From Mailhella sp. (GTDB lineage: Bacteria; Desulfobacterota; Desulfovibrionia; Desulfovibrionales; Desulfovibrionaceae): a DNA stretch of 49,521 bases. Position 1 is the stretch's first letter. Every line of letters starts with the position of its first letter. The stretch covers positions 1 through 49,521 of the forward strand of contig JARHYD010000129.1 of NCBI GenBank assembly GCA_029258655.1. Direction: 5' to 3'. A program made the position numbers and the translations under genes. Shown in pieces: positions 7,983 through 17,276 of the stretch. Below the pieces are notes generated by a model. The model was not told where the DNA came from. It did no database searches and saw only the letters and a list, made by a program, of their open reading frames with translations.

Positions 7983-10154
7983 CTATTTAACAAAAAGCAT
8001 ATTTTGATAACTTGGGAAAGGCCATAAATCTTCGGCAACAATAACTTCTAAGGTGTCTACTATTGTGCGTAATTCTTCCATTGCAGGTAAAATATTATTT
8101 CTGCAATGCTCTGCTTCTGTTAATTGGATATTATAAGAACTTCCTTGTGTTTTGCTTGCTATATCGCGATCGCGTTCACTAACAGGATCGGTATTAATAG
8201 CAAGTTCAAGTTTTTCAATGGCTAAGTTTAATTTATACATTAATTCATTGATTTCTTTGAAAACTGGGTTTTCATAACTTGTTAATTTTACCATAAGTTT
8301 TTGGTTTTTAGCAAGTTCGGTTTGATATCGCATAACAGCAGGATAAATATTAGTTCTTGCCATTCTAAGAGCAAGCTTTGCTTCTGTGTGTGTTGTTTTA
8401 ATATATTGTTCAAAATAAACTTCTTGACGAGAGCGTAATTCTTCACGACAAAGAACGTTGTAACGTGTACAAAGATCAATAATTTCAGGGGTTGTGTAGA
8501 CTGGTAAAGCGTCTGGTGTATAAGGGTGAATAGGAAGTTTTCTTCTTTCTGCTTCTTTATACCAAATTTCAGAATATCCATCGCCACTAAAAAGAACGGC
8601 ACTATGCTCTTCCATAATGTAAGCAATAAGACGTTGGACAGCTTCACCAAGTTCACATTTATTTTGCATTTCTCTTTCAATAAAAGTAGCAACAAAATCA
8701 AGAGATTCTGCTAAAATAGTATTAAGAGCAACAATAGAACCAGCTGGATTTTGGCTTGAGCCAACAGCTCTAAATTCAAAACGATTACCAACAAAAGCAA
8801 AAGGGCTTGTTCTGTTTCTATCACCTGGATCAGCAGGAATTGGAGGTAAAGTATCAACACCAACGTGCATCATACGTTTTTTACGGCTACCTTTTATTTC
8901 ACCAATTCTAAATTGTTCAAGAACATCTTGGAGTTGATCCCCTAAGAAAAGTGACATAATAACTGGTGGTGCTTCGTGTGCACCAAGACGAAAATCATTT
9001 GAGGCAGAGGCAACAGTGGCACGTAAAAAAGAACCGTATTTATGTATTGCTCTGATAACAGCACAAAGAAAAACTAAAAATTGTGCGTTTTCGTGGGGAG
9101 TTTCACCCGGATCAAATAAGTTTCCAACTTCTTTATTACCAATAGAATAGTTTACGTGTTTACCTGATCCATTAAGTCCTTTAAAAGGTTTTTCATGGAG
9201 TAAGCAAACAAGATTATGTTTTCTAGCAACACGGCGTAAAACTGTCATAATAAGTTGGTTATGGTCAGTTGCCAAGTTTGCTTGCTCATAAAGAGGAGCA
9301 ATTTCGTATTGGCTTGGGGCTACTTCATTATGGCGAGTTTTAACAGGAACACCAAGACGATAAAGTTCTTGTTCAACTTCAATCATATAAGCAAAAACAC
9401 GTTCTGGAATAACGCCATAATATTGGTCTTCAAATTCTTGTCCTTTAGGTGGTTTTGCACCAAAAAGTGTACGTCCAGCAATAAGAAGATCAGGGCGTTT
9501 CATTACATAATCGCGATCAACAAGAAAATATTCTTGTTCAAGTCCACCATTGGAAGAAATAGGTAAATTTGTTTGTACACCAAAAATTTTTAAAATTCTT
9601 TGTGCTTGTTTATTAATTGCTTGGTTAGAGCGAAGAAGAGGGGTTTTTTTATCAAGAGCAAGACCTGTCCAAGAAAGGAAAAAAGTAGGTATACAAAGTA
9701 CAATACCACCAGCATTTTCTATAACATAGGCGGGGCTTGTTACGTCCCAAGCAGTATATCCTCGTGCTTCAAAAGTAGAACGAAGTCCACCAGAGGGAAG
9801 GCTTGATCCGTCTGCTTCACCTTGTACAAGAGTTGTGCCGCTAAATTCTGCAATAGCACCACCATTTTCATCTGGAGTTAAAAAAGCGTCGTGTTTTTCT
9901 GCACTATTATCAGTAAGGGGATAAAAAACGTGGGTATAGTGAGTCGCACCTTTGCTGATAGCCCAGTCTTTTATGGCAGATGCCACGACATCAGCAATGG
10001 CAGGATCAAGTTTTTCCCCTTTTTCTATGGTTTGTTTAAGGGATTTGTAAACCGCCTTTGGTAAATGTTGACGCATGGCTTTGTCGTTAAAAACATTATC
10101 ACCATAATAATCTGTTGGTAATTGATTTTTTTCATAGGATAAATGGGCGGACAT
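7983..10154 (-). CDS. glnN: Type III glutamine synthetase
   Basis: Converts glutamate, ammonia and ATP to glutamine in the cytoplasm. The 723 residues fit the GSIII class (about 700-730), not GSI (about 470). Recognisable GSIII features are [12 protein letters not shown] near residue 210, the glutamate-binding [11 protein letters not shown], the [16 protein letters not shown] segment, and the [14 protein letters not shown] and [21 protein letters not shown] blocks. The start has AAGGAG upstream. It follows the yitT-like gene by 38 bp, so pcm, yitT-like and glnN are probably one transcript. I see no NtrC or RpoN site in front of this operon. Confidence 0.95.
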   Translation of the reverse strand: MSAHLSYEKNQLPTDYYGDNVFNDKAMRQHLPKAVYKSLKQTIEKGEKLDPAIADVVASAIKDWAISKGATHYTHVFYPLTDNSAEKHDAFLTPDENGGAIAEFSGTTLVQGEADGSSLPSGGLRSTFEARGYTAWDVTSPAYVIENAGGIVLCIPTFFLSWTGLALDKKTPLLRSNQAINKQAQRILKIFGVQTNLPISSNGGLEQEYFLVDRDYVMKRPDLLIAGRTLFGAKPPKGQEFEDQYYGVIPERVFAYMIEVEQELYRLGVPVKTRHNEVAPSQYEIAPLYEQANLATDHNQLIMTVLRRVARKHNLVCLLHEKPFKGLNGSGKHVNYSIGNKEVGNLFDPGETPHENAQFLVFLCAVIRAIHKYGSFLRATVASASNDFRLGAHEAPPVIMSLFLGDQLQDVLEQFRIGEIKGSRKKRMMHVGVDTLPPIPADPGDRNRTSPFAFVGNRFEFRAVGSSQNPAGSIVALNTILAESLDFVATFIEREMQNKCELGEAVQRLIAYIMEEHSAVLFSGDGYSEIWYKEAERRKLPIHPYTPDALPVYTTPEIIDLCTRYNVLCREELRSRQEVYFEQYIKTTHTEAKLALRMARTNIYPAVMRYQTELAKNQKLMVKLTSYENPVFKEINELMYKLNLAIEKLELAINTDPVSERDRDIASKTQGSSYNIQLTEAEHCRNNILPAMEELRTIVDTLEVIVAEDLWPFPSYQNMLFVK

Positions 10155-10192
10155 AGCATCTCCTTATTTTATGTATAAGCATATTAATTATT

Positions 10193-11047
10193 TTATTTTG
10201 AAATTCTACGATACTGACCACCAACGGCATAAAATGTATCTTCTACCGAGAAAATTGCATTGGGATCAGTTCTAAAAACAAGTTCTTCCATTGTTTTGAT
10301 CATAGTTTTTGTGATAATGGTTAAAACAATTTCTTTTGCTTCATGGCTGTAACCACCATAAGCAGGTAAAATTGTTGTTCTAGCACCTGTTTTAGCTAAT
10401 GCTTGGCATAACTCATGGCCTTTATTGGTGATAATAACAATCATTTTTCTTTCATTAAACATACCAACAACATAGTTTGTGACTTGGCCTACAATAAAAA
10501 TTTGAATAAAGGAAATAATAATTAAATCAAGAGCAATGCTAAAAATAGAGGCAGAAAAAACAACACTATTAAAGATAAAAGAAAACGTTCCAACTTGTAT
10601 GCCCCATTTTTCGTTAATGTAAACGCCAATAAAATCAAGACCGCCACTAGAGCCTTTTGTTTTTAACATAATACCACAGCCTACGCCGTATAAAACACCA
10701 GATAAAATACAGGCAAAAAGTGGTTCTTCAATGGGGACATTAATACCACTGAGAATTGGCCCCCAAAGGGACATAATAACAGTGCCATAAATAGAATAAA
10801 TAACAAAACTGCGACTAACATTAAACCAACTAAAGACCATAAGAGGAATATTGAATATTAAGTTCCATGTGGTAGCAGCCATAAAATCGCCAGTAATATA
10901 GGTACATAAAAGACTGACGCCCATAATTCCACCAGTTAAAAAACCATGTGGAGCAGCAACGTTTTGTACGGAAAAAGTAATAAATCCTGCTCCTAAGGTG
11001 AGAAGAAATAAATTCCATAAGGTATAATCGTACAAACGTTTTTTCAT
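10193..11047 (-). CDS. YitT-family membrane protein (DUF161 + DUF2179)
   Basis: A 284-residue protein with five to six transmembrane segments in the first 200 residues (for example LFLLTLGAGFITFSV at about 13-27), including the family signature KTKGSSGGLDFIG near residue 127. A soluble C-terminal DUF2179 domain follows (VIITNKGHELCQAL...RTTILPAYGGYS). The function of the family is not established; transport and regulation by a small ligand have been suggested. The start is preceded by AAGGA. It lies between pcm and glnN with short gaps. Confidence 0.85.
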   Translation of the reverse strand: MKKRLYDYTLWNLFLLTLGAGFITFSVQNVAAPHGFLTGGIMGVSLLCTYITGDFMAATTWNLIFNIPLMVFSWFNVSRSFVIYSIYGTVIMSLWGPILSGINVPIEEPLFACILSGVLYGVGCGIMLKTKGSSGGLDFIGVYINEKWGIQVGTFSFIFNSVVFSASIFSIALDLIIISFIQIFIVGQVTNYVVGMFNERKMIVIITNKGHELCQALAKTGARTTILPAYGGYSHEAKEIVLTIITKTMIKTMEELVFRTDPNAIFSVEDTFYAVGGQYRRISK

Positions 11048-11094
11048 AAAAAATCCTTACAACTGCAAATCCGTAGCTATTTTTAAAAATTGTT

Positions 11095-11988
11095 TTACCA
11101 GCCTTGTTTGCCGACAAGATCAACAAAGGTTGTTGAACCGTGATTTTCTTCTTTATATGAGCCATTAATTTTAAAAACTCGTACCAAACTTTGACGCATT
11201 TTTTCGCCACCAACAGGAATAAGCATAATAGCATTATGTTCCATTTGGTCTTTTAACGCTTGGGGAATAGTTGGCCCACCAGCGGCTACAATAATTCTAT
11301 CAAAAGGAGCAAAGCTTTTAAGCCCAAGTGTTCCATCACTAAGAAATAATAATAAATCTGTATAACCTAGTGTATTTTTAAGCAATTTCTTTGTATTGTG
11401 ATAAAGTTCAGGAATACGTTCCACAGAAAATACTTTTGCTCCCATTTCTCGCAATACTGCAGCTTGATAGCCTGATCCCGTTCCAATTTCAAGGACTTTC
11501 ATGCCTTTTTCAAGCATAAGTAATTGGCACATTAAAGCAACTGTATAAGGCTGTGAAATTGTTTGACCACAAGCAATGGGTAAAGGGCGATCATCGTATG
11601 CTGTATTTTGTAATGCTTCATTTACAAATAAATGGCGAGGAACTATGCTCATGGCGTGTAAAACTAGAGGATCAGTAATACCGCGATTAATGAGTTGCTC
11701 TTGTACCATTTTGTTACGGGAGTATTTATAAATGTCTGCTTGTTTTTCAGTGGGTAATGTACAGTATGAAGCTGTTTTTTTTGAGTTTTTTAGATGTAAA
11801 AGTTCTGCAGGTGTAATAAAATGACGGATAATTTCTTTTGATTTTGCATTTTCTTCTTGCATTTGGTATTGGGCATTAAGCCGCATAACGCGTTGTGTAG
11901 GCATACCAAGTGGCTCATAACATAAGCCTTCAATTTTTTGTGGTTTGGTGCAAGTTTTTTTTGCGTTATGGAATTCTTTTTTATTCAT
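11095..11988 (-). CDS. pcm: Protein-L-isoaspartate O-methyltransferase with N-terminal extension
   Basis: A SAM-dependent repair methyltransferase that acts on isoaspartyl residues of aged proteins. The catalytic part, from about residue 90, carries the family blocks VPRHLFV, YDDRPLPIACGQTISQPY (substrate loop), motif I VLEIGTGSGYQAAVL and the FDRIIVAAGGP motif. At 297 residues it is about 85 residues longer than typical Pcm (about 210). The extra N-terminus is basic and cysteine-containing, with no recognised domain. The start at 11988 has AGGGGAT upstream, which supports the long form. First gene of the pcm - yitT-like - glnN run. Confidence 0.88.
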   Translation of the reverse strand: MNKKEFHNAKKTCTKPQKIEGLCYEPLGMPTQRVMRLNAQYQMQEENAKSKEIIRHFITPAELLHLKNSKKTASYCTLPTEKQADIYKYSRNKMVQEQLINRGITDPLVLHAMSIVPRHLFVNEALQNTAYDDRPLPIACGQTISQPYTVALMCQLLMLEKGMKVLEIGTGSGYQAAVLREMGAKVFSVERIPELYHNTKKLLKNTLGYTDLLLFLSDGTLGLKSFAPFDRIIVAAGGPTIPQALKDQMEHNAIMLIPVGGEKMRQSLVRVFKINGSYKEENHGSTTFVDLVGKQGW

Positions 11989-12122
11989 TTTATCCCCTTA
12001 ATTGCTTTATTTATTGTAGTAAAACAGGGTTATTGTGTCAAAGTATTTCTTTTCTCTTTTTTGAATAAGATGTTTTTATATTTATACGATAAAAATAAGG
12101 TATGTTTTTAAATTAGTTATAA

Positions 12123-12451
12123 TTAGGGTTTGTTTCCAAATTATTTATAATTCTTTTAATATATTAGACTGATAAAACAAAAAATATTTTCATAAAGTCA
12201 CTGACCTAATAAGTTTCACTCTCTGGAAGCGAGGAGCAAAGCGACTTGCTGAAAGAGTGTGAAACTGGGGGGCATTGCTTGGGGGTGCGGGGGGTGAGAG
12301 CAAGGGGGGATTTCCCCCCGTTAGCTTACCCCCTGCTCGGGGCAAAGGGGTGAAACCCCTTATAAAACGTAATACTATGTAATAGTAGAATAAATAAAAA
12401 AATCTTATATAAACAAGAAAAATAAAAAATTAATTTAGAAACACTCCCTAA
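12123..12451 (-). repeat. MITE-like dispersed repeat, copy C, carrying a GC-rich insert
   Basis: The ends TTAGGGTTTGTTTCC and GAAACACTCCCTAA are the inverted ends of the family, and the flanking AT-rich arms match other copies in reverse orientation. The usual core is replaced between about 12210 and 12361 by unrelated, strongly G/C-rich sequence with several hairpins. The element ends ten bases from the thiE stop codon. Confidence 0.75.
12210..12361. other. GC-rich structured segment inside repeat copy C
   Basis: The base composition is sharply different from everything around it. Visible pairings are GTTTCACTCT (12213) with AGAGTGTGAAAC (ending 12265), GGGGGG-ATTT-CCCCCC (12304-12319) and GGGG-TGAAA-CCCC (12347-12359). 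No open frame of useful length is present. It may be a structured RNA, a remnant of another element or a recombination substrate. Confidence 0.5.
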
Positions 12452-12460
12452 TTTCTATCA

Positions 12461-13123
12461 TTATACTTTAGGCTTAAACGATAATAAAAATTGCTTTACA
12501 GTTTCTTCCACATTTGTAGCAGAACAAATAGCAGAAACAACAGCAATACTATCAACACCAGTATTCAATACATCTTTAGCATTATCAAGATTAATTCCAC
12601 CAATAGTTATAAGAGGAAGTGTACAATGCTTTTCGTCCATAAATTGCCGAGCTTTTACCATTCCTTCAAGTCCCCAAGCTGGAGCAGCATCTTTTTTTGT
12701 TGTAGTAGGAAAAACAGGGCTTACAGCTATATAATTAACTTCTTCTTTTATACTCCGCTCTAAATCTTCCATTGTAGGAGCTGTACGACCAATAATTCTC
12801 CGTGTTCCCATAAGACGCCGAGCATCAACAATAGGCATATCACTTTGCCCTAAATGTACACCTGCTGCTCCACTAGCAAGAGCAATGTCCACTCTATCAT
12901 TAATAATAATGGGAATATTTTTTTTTGTTTGTACTTCACGTACAAGAAGTTTAGCTAATGCAAGAAAATCTCGTGTATTATTGTTTTTTTCACGAATTTG
13001 TACAGCATTAACCCCACCTTGCACGGCTTCAAGCACAACATCAAGCAAAGGACGACCTTTACATAAATCTTGATCAGTCACAAGATATAAACCATAATCA
13101 CGAAATTCAGACCATTCTGCCAT
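12461..13123 (-). CDS. thiE: Thiamine-phosphate synthase
   Basis: Joins hydroxymethylpyrimidine diphosphate and hydroxyethylthiazole phosphate to thiamine phosphate. The 220 residues form a TIM barrel with family motifs: YLVTD near residue 13, the pyrimidine-binding VQIREKN, IIINDRVDIALASGAAGVHLGQ, and GINLDN / GVDSIAVVSAI for phosphate binding. It is 11 bp downstream of thiM, so the two form a thiazole-salvage operon. No thiamine pyrophosphate riboswitch is visible in the short leader before thiM. Confidence 0.95.
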   Translation of the reverse strand: MAEWSEFRDYGLYLVTDQDLCKGRPLLDVVLEAVQGGVNAVQIREKNNNTRDFLALAKLLVREVQTKKNIPIIINDRVDIALASGAAGVHLGQSDMPIVDARRLMGTRRIIGRTAPTMEDLERSIKEEVNYIAVSPVFPTTTKKDAAPAWGLEGMVKARQFMDEKHCTLPLITIGGINLDNAKDVLNTGVDSIAVVSAICSATNVEETVKQFLLSFKPKV

Positions 13124-13134
13124 AACTTATCCTA

Positions 13135-13926
13135 TTATGAAAGTTTTACACGTTTTGCTGCATCTTGAAAATCAGCATGATAAAGTTCATCTAAAAAAAG
13201 TGGAAGAAATGAACCCGGGCCTTGAGCTTTTTTACCTGCTTTTTCTCCTGCACTTGCAAATAACGCCATAGCTGACACTGCACCAATAAAAGGAGTTTTT
13301 GCCACAGCCATACAAGCACCTGTAACAGCAGTTGCAGAACAGCCAATACCTGTTACTAATGTCATTAATGAATTACCACCAAAAACATGGGCTATATGTT
13401 TTCCGTCGGTAATCATATCCACTTCCCCACTCACACTTACAACCATATTAAAATCATTAGCAATGCGTTTTGCTTCTTTTACCACAGAAAGACTATCTTT
13501 TGTGCTATCAACGCCTTTTGTTTCTCCAAGTTCACCAGCTAATGCCATAATTTCTGATCCATTTCCTCGAACAATACAAGGCTTAATCGTACGTATAATT
13601 GAAAGAGCTGTTTCTGTTCGTAATCGTGAAGCACCTGCCCCTACGGGATCAAGTACAACAGGTTTTTTATATTTATTAGCAAAATCACCTGCTACATTCA
13701 TAGAAGCAATAGTATGTTTATCAAGTGTTCCAATGTTTAAAACTAATGCATTTACAATTTTTTCTAAATCTTCTAATTCTTCCTGTGCATGAGCCATTAA
13801 AGGCGAAGCACCACAAGCTAATAACACATTAGCATTTACTTGCATAACTACTAAATTGGTAATGCAATGCACTAAAGGAGATTTTTCTCGCATTTTTTGT
13901 AATGTTTCTAAAATATCATTTTGCAT
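13135..13926 (-). CDS. thiM: Hydroxyethylthiazole kinase
   Basis: Phosphorylates 4-methyl-5-(2-hydroxyethyl)thiazole with ATP, the salvage route to the thiazole half of thiamine. The 263 residues have the ThiM blocks PLVHCITNLVVMQVNAN near residue 17, LNIGTLD, VLDPVGAGAS, RGNGSEIMALAG and the catalytic-loop GIGCSATAVTGA, whose Cys is characteristic. AAGGA lies upstream of the start. It is first in the thiM-thiE pair; a dispersed repeat begins about 40 bp upstream, so any promoter must lie between or inside the repeat. Confidence 0.95.
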   Translation of the reverse strand: MQNDILETLQKMREKSPLVHCITNLVVMQVNANVLLACGASPLMAHAQEELEDLEKIVNALVLNIGTLDKHTIASMNVAGDFANKYKKPVVLDPVGAGASRLRTETALSIIRTIKPCIVRGNGSEIMALAGELGETKGVDSTKDSLSVVKEAKRIANDFNMVVSVSGEVDMITDGKHIAHVFGGNSLMTLVTGIGCSATAVTGACMAVAKTPFIGAVSAMALFASAGEKAGKKAQGPGSFLPLFLDELYHADFQDAAKRVKLS

Positions 13927-13965
13927 AAGAATCTCTTTTCCTTTTGATAAGATATGCTATTTCAA

Positions 13966-14286
13966 TTAAATGTGTTTCTAAATTAATCTTATTTTATTTT
14001 TTCTTTGGGGATTACACTGTTTTTATCCATAACTTCCTTTGCTGTAACGGCTAAAGCAAAATAATTTCCCCAAAGCCCTCAATCGGGCAAATTTATTGAA
14101 ATACGTTTCAATCAATTTACCTATTTTAGGGCATTAGTAAAAAAAATTTTTCTCCTCAAATAAAAAAATTCTTTGTTTTCACCTCATACTACAAATATTT
14201 TCTAATGCTATTATATTGCAACTATTTTATTTTTATTATTAAAGAATGAAGATTAATACGTATAATTATTTTGAAAACATACCCTA
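13966..14286 (+). repeat. MITE-like dispersed repeat, copy D
   Basis: About 320 bp running from TTAAATGTGTTTC to GAAAACATACCCTAA, with the conserved core (TTTATCC..TAACTTCC..TAACGGCTAAAGC) and central inverted repeat. It fills most of the gap between the thiM start and the nitroreductase gene. No coding frame. Confidence 0.8.
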
Positions 14287-14326
14287 AAAGAAAATTAAAA
14301 ATATTAATTCTCCTTTTAAAAATACA

Positions 14327-14923
14327 TTATTTTTGTAATAATAGCACATCTGTTAAAGCACGCTTTGGTACTATATTTGTACCATTTTCATCATGGTAAT
14401 AACTGGTAATACCATCTTCTCCAACTTGTACTATTTGTCGTTTTTCTCCTGCATAGCCAACAGCCATAATTAAATAAGGAACTAATGTATGTTCCTGTAA
14501 ATTTACTTGTTCTTCTTGCAAAATTTCAAGCACAACATTTTTCTTAAATGCACCAATCATACACGTTGCATAACCTTTTTCGGTTGCTAATAACTGTATA
14601 GTCTGTGCTGCAATGCCAATATCCATAATACCAAATTGGCTAATATTACTAGGTGCTAATAAAATAATATATGCAGTTGGATCATCTATTCCTTTTCTTG
14701 GTTTTTCTTCTGGAGAATACGCACCACCAAGAACATAGGCTGTTTCCATTTTTTTCCTTAATTTTTTATCTTGAATAATCACATAACGTAAAATTTGTGC
14801 ATTCATTGCAGACGAAACAAGGCGTGTAGTATCAACAAGTTCTGTTAAAAGAGAAGAAGAAAGCTCTTCTTGACGAAAACGCCGACAAGTTCTTGCTTCA
14901 GTTACTAATGTGTGTAAATTCAT
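14327..14923 (-). CDS. Nitroreductase-family flavoprotein
   Basis: A 198-residue FMN-dependent nitroreductase fold. Near the N-terminus ARTCRRFRQEEL is the flavin-phosphate-contacting RSxRxF-like motif; SSAMNAQILRYVII follows, then GIAAQTIQLLATEKGYATCMIGAF and a MAVGYAGEKR C-terminal block. The substrate is unknown; the family reduces nitro groups, quinones or flavins with NAD(P)H. The start has GGAGGA upstream and overlaps the end of maf by four bases, so the two are translationally coupled. Confidence 0.85.
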   Translation of the reverse strand: MNLHTLVTEARTCRRFRQEELSSSLLTELVDTTRLVSSAMNAQILRYVIIQDKKLRKKMETAYVLGGAYSPEEKPRKGIDDPTAYIILLAPSNISQFGIMDIGIAAQTIQLLATEKGYATCMIGAFKKNVVLEILQEEQVNLQEHTLVPYLIMAVGYAGEKRQIVQVGEDGITSYYHDENGTNIVPKRALTDVLLLQK

Positions 14924-15711
14924 ATTTCTTCCTCCATAACTTGAATAACATTATTCCATAATAAAAATTCAATACATTTTGCAATAGGAAGACCAACCAC
15001 TGTATCCCATGAACCTTGTATTGAATCAGATAAAAAACAACCTAAACCAGAAATACCATAAGCCCCTGCTTTATCAAAACTTTCCCCTGTTTTTATATAA
15101 GCTTTTAATAAAGAAATTGACCAAGGCATAAAATTAACCTTTGTTTGATCATAAAAACTATATAAAATTTTTTCCTTTGTATTAATAATACTTACAGCTG
15201 TTATTACTAAATGTGAACGTCCAACTAAAGAACGCAACATAGTTAATGCTTCTTCATGGGATTTTGGTTTACCTAAAATTTCATTCCCCAAACAAACAAT
15301 AGTATCTGCACTAAGAAAAATTTTTTCTTCTAAGTCCTTTAAAAAAGGTAATTCATATTGTTTAATAGGATATGATAATTGCAAATCTTTTTCATGGCAA
15401 AAAATATTTTCTACTTTTTGTATGCAATACTCTGTTTCTATAACATTATAAAAGGAAAAAACAGCATTTATGGCTTTTTTATTTGCCATTCTGCAAGCAT
15501 ACATTATAGGAGATTCATTTACAGAAGGTCGTTCTTCTGTATCATTGCAACCTAAAACGCCTCTTTTTGCAATTTCAATATTTTTTGAAGAAAGAGTATG
15601 ATTATTAGAAGTAGTATTTAATAATGAAAAGTCAATTCCAAGATCTTTAAAAAATTGCTGTCTACGGGGAGAATGAGAGGCAAGAATAATTTGTTTCTGT
15701 GTTTTAAACAT
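14920..15711 (-). CDS. Maf-like nucleoside triphosphate pyrophosphatase with an insertion
   Basis: Maf proteins hydrolyse non-canonical or specific nucleoside triphosphates (dTTP/UTP or m7GTP) to monophosphates. The nucleotide-binding motif ASHSPRRQ stands near residue 11, the catalytic LSADTIVCLGNEILGKP near residue 134, and FDKAGAYGISG and DSIQGSWDTVVGLP follow. At 263 residues it is about 65 longer than usual (about 195). The extra sequence lies between the first strand (LGIDF) and the catalytic Asp and is Asn/Cys/Glu-rich with no known domain; the conserved CRMANKKA helix lies inside it. No clear ribosome site precedes the ATG. Confidence 0.85.
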   Translation of the reverse strand: MFKTQKQIILASHSPRRQQFFKDLGIDFSLLNTTSNNHTLSSKNIEIAKRGVLGCNDTEERPSVNESPIMYACRMANKKAINAVFSFYNVIETEYCIQKVENIFCHEKDLQLSYPIKQYELPFLKDLEEKIFLSADTIVCLGNEILGKPKSHEEALTMLRSLVGRSHLVITAVSIINTKEKILYSFYDQTKVNFMPWSISLLKAYIKTGESFDKAGAYGISGLGCFLSDSIQGSWDTVVGLPIAKCIEFLLWNNVIQVMEEEI

Positions 15712-15762
15712 AACCTAAAAAGTTAACTATTTTTACAATAAAGACATTATTATTCTAACATA

Positions 15763-16065
15763 TTAGAGTGTGTTTCTAAATTAATTTTATTTTTTCTTTG
15801 GGAGTTACTATCTTTATCCGTAATTTCCTTTATCATAACGGCTAAAGCAAAATGATTTCCAAAAGCCCCCTCAATTAGGTAAATTTATTGAAATAAATTT
15901 ACCTATATTAAGGCATAAATAGAAAGTTTTTCCTCAAAATAAAAAAGTTATTTGTTTTGATATTAAATATAAATATTTTCTCATATTACTACACTACAAA
16001 TCTTTTATTTTTATTGTTAGAAAGCAAAATTTAATACTTATAAATAATTTGAAAACACACCCTAA
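15763..16065 (+). repeat. MITE-like dispersed repeat, copy E
   Basis: A 303-bp copy with both ends readable (TTAGAGTGTGTTTC ... GAAAACACACCCTAA) and the full conserved core. It occupies the gap upstream of maf. One of the best preserved copies. Confidence 0.85.
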
Positions 16066-16175
16066 TCTAGTATTTTTTTATATTTTTTACTGATACGAGT
16101 ATGCTTTCTCTTTTTTCTTTTTCATAACAAAATAAAAAACAGAAAAACATACTCTTTATTATTTATCTGATAAAA

Positions 16176-17039
16176 TTATTGAACTTTTTCTTGTACAACA
16201 TCTTCTGGATTAATATCAACAACTCTGCCTTGTAACCAAAAAATAAGATCTACTTCATCATCTTTATGTGGAACATACCCATTAAAACAAACTTTTTCTG
16301 GAACAAAAAGTAAAATGCGTATTTTTTCTTCATCACCAAAAGTTGCCACAAAACGATAAATTTTTTCTGGTCCTGTATCTGGTCCAAACATAAATTCTTC
16401 TACTTCCTCAACTACAACTCTAGCTTGATATTCTGTTGCAATATCAGTAGGAGCTAAAAGGCGTTTTCCATGAATATTAACTTTTAATGCTGGAACATCT
16501 AAGCGAGTTTTTTCGGGATTTTCAGCAAGCCATTTTGCAGCATGAGCTTCATAATGTGGACCACTTGTTACAGTGATTTCATCTAATAAAGCACGACGCA
16601 TTCCCATACATAAGCCTGACAAATAAAAAGTTTGCTCAACACCTTCTGTTAAATCCACTTTACTATCACGGAAAAATAAGGGATCATAAAACCATAATGG
16701 ATCTTTTGCATTTCCTGCAATGCAAGCAACTTCCCCCTCTAAACCATTAGAGTAAGCATACGTTTTTTCAACACGCATAGTATTTGGAAAACCTTCCATA
16801 AAAGGAAAAATAGCTTTTGGTTCTAATTTTCCTTCTACTTCACCACCAACAATAATGCCTGCACGCAAAAGAGTATCTTTAGGCCACGCCATAAGAAAAT
16901 TTTCATCTTTACTATCTTTTGTTTGCCAAACTGGACGAGTACCACCTTCATTTACAACAACAGCCATCACAGCAGGAAGTTCTTTTAAATTTCTAAGAAT
17001 ACAACTCCAAGGTTTTACCAATACTTCTTCGTGTTTCAT
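16176..17039 (-). CDS. Conserved-looking protein of unknown function
   Basis: A 287-residue soluble, acidic protein that I do not recognise. It has no signal peptide or membrane segment. A glycine-rich patch at about residue 60 (GIIVGGEVEGK) is followed by a central segment with FYDPLFFRD and YLSGLCMGMRRALLDE, and the C-terminal third is rich in beta-forming residues (YRFVATFGDEEKIRILLFVPEK). The start is supported by AAGGT. Codon use and length are those of a real gene. It is alone between a repeat element and the divergent DEAD-box helicase gene. Confidence 0.6.
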   Translation of the reverse strand: MKHEEVLVKPWSCILRNLKELPAVMAVVVNEGGTRPVWQTKDSKDENFLMAWPKDTLLRAGIIVGGEVEGKLEPKAIFPFMEGFPNTMRVEKTYAYSNGLEGEVACIAGNAKDPLWFYDPLFFRDSKVDLTEGVEQTFYLSGLCMGMRRALLDEITVTSGPHYEAHAAKWLAENPEKTRLDVPALKVNIHGKRLLAPTDIATEYQARVVVEEVEEFMFGPDTGPEKIYRFVATFGDEEKIRILLFVPEKVCFNGYVPHKDDEVDLIFWLQGRVVDINPEDVVQEKVQ

Positions 17040-17200
17040 GCTATTACCTTTTTATAAAAAATAAATAATTATTCAATTTGAGAAAATAATACTAACAAAT
17101 TTTTTTAAAAAGGTCTACTAAGCAATAATAAGGCTTGTATAATTTTTTATACAATAAAATTTTATAAAATCAATATATTACATATATAAAAAAACATCTC

Positions 17201-17228
17201 TTGCAATACATATAAGTTTTGGTATAAT
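17201..17228 (+). promoter_or_regulatory. Sigma-70-type promoter of the helicase-tRNA methylation gene run
   Basis: TTGCAA at 17201 and TATAAT at 17223 are 16 bp apart, about 50 bp upstream of the helicase start codon. Confidence 0.6.
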
Positions 17229-17276
17229 AAGAAAGCTTACTAACAATATTATTTTACAAAATTTTATACAAAAGCT

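Noticed and set aside
8288-8701. Open frames inside glnN, islA and others (for example 8288-8701, 1791-2141, 18094-18345)
   Set aside because: They overlap strong conserved genes in another frame and have no family features.
13927-13965. Thiamine pyrophosphate riboswitch before thiM
   Set aside because: The leader is too short and no CTGAGA-type conserved motif is visible.
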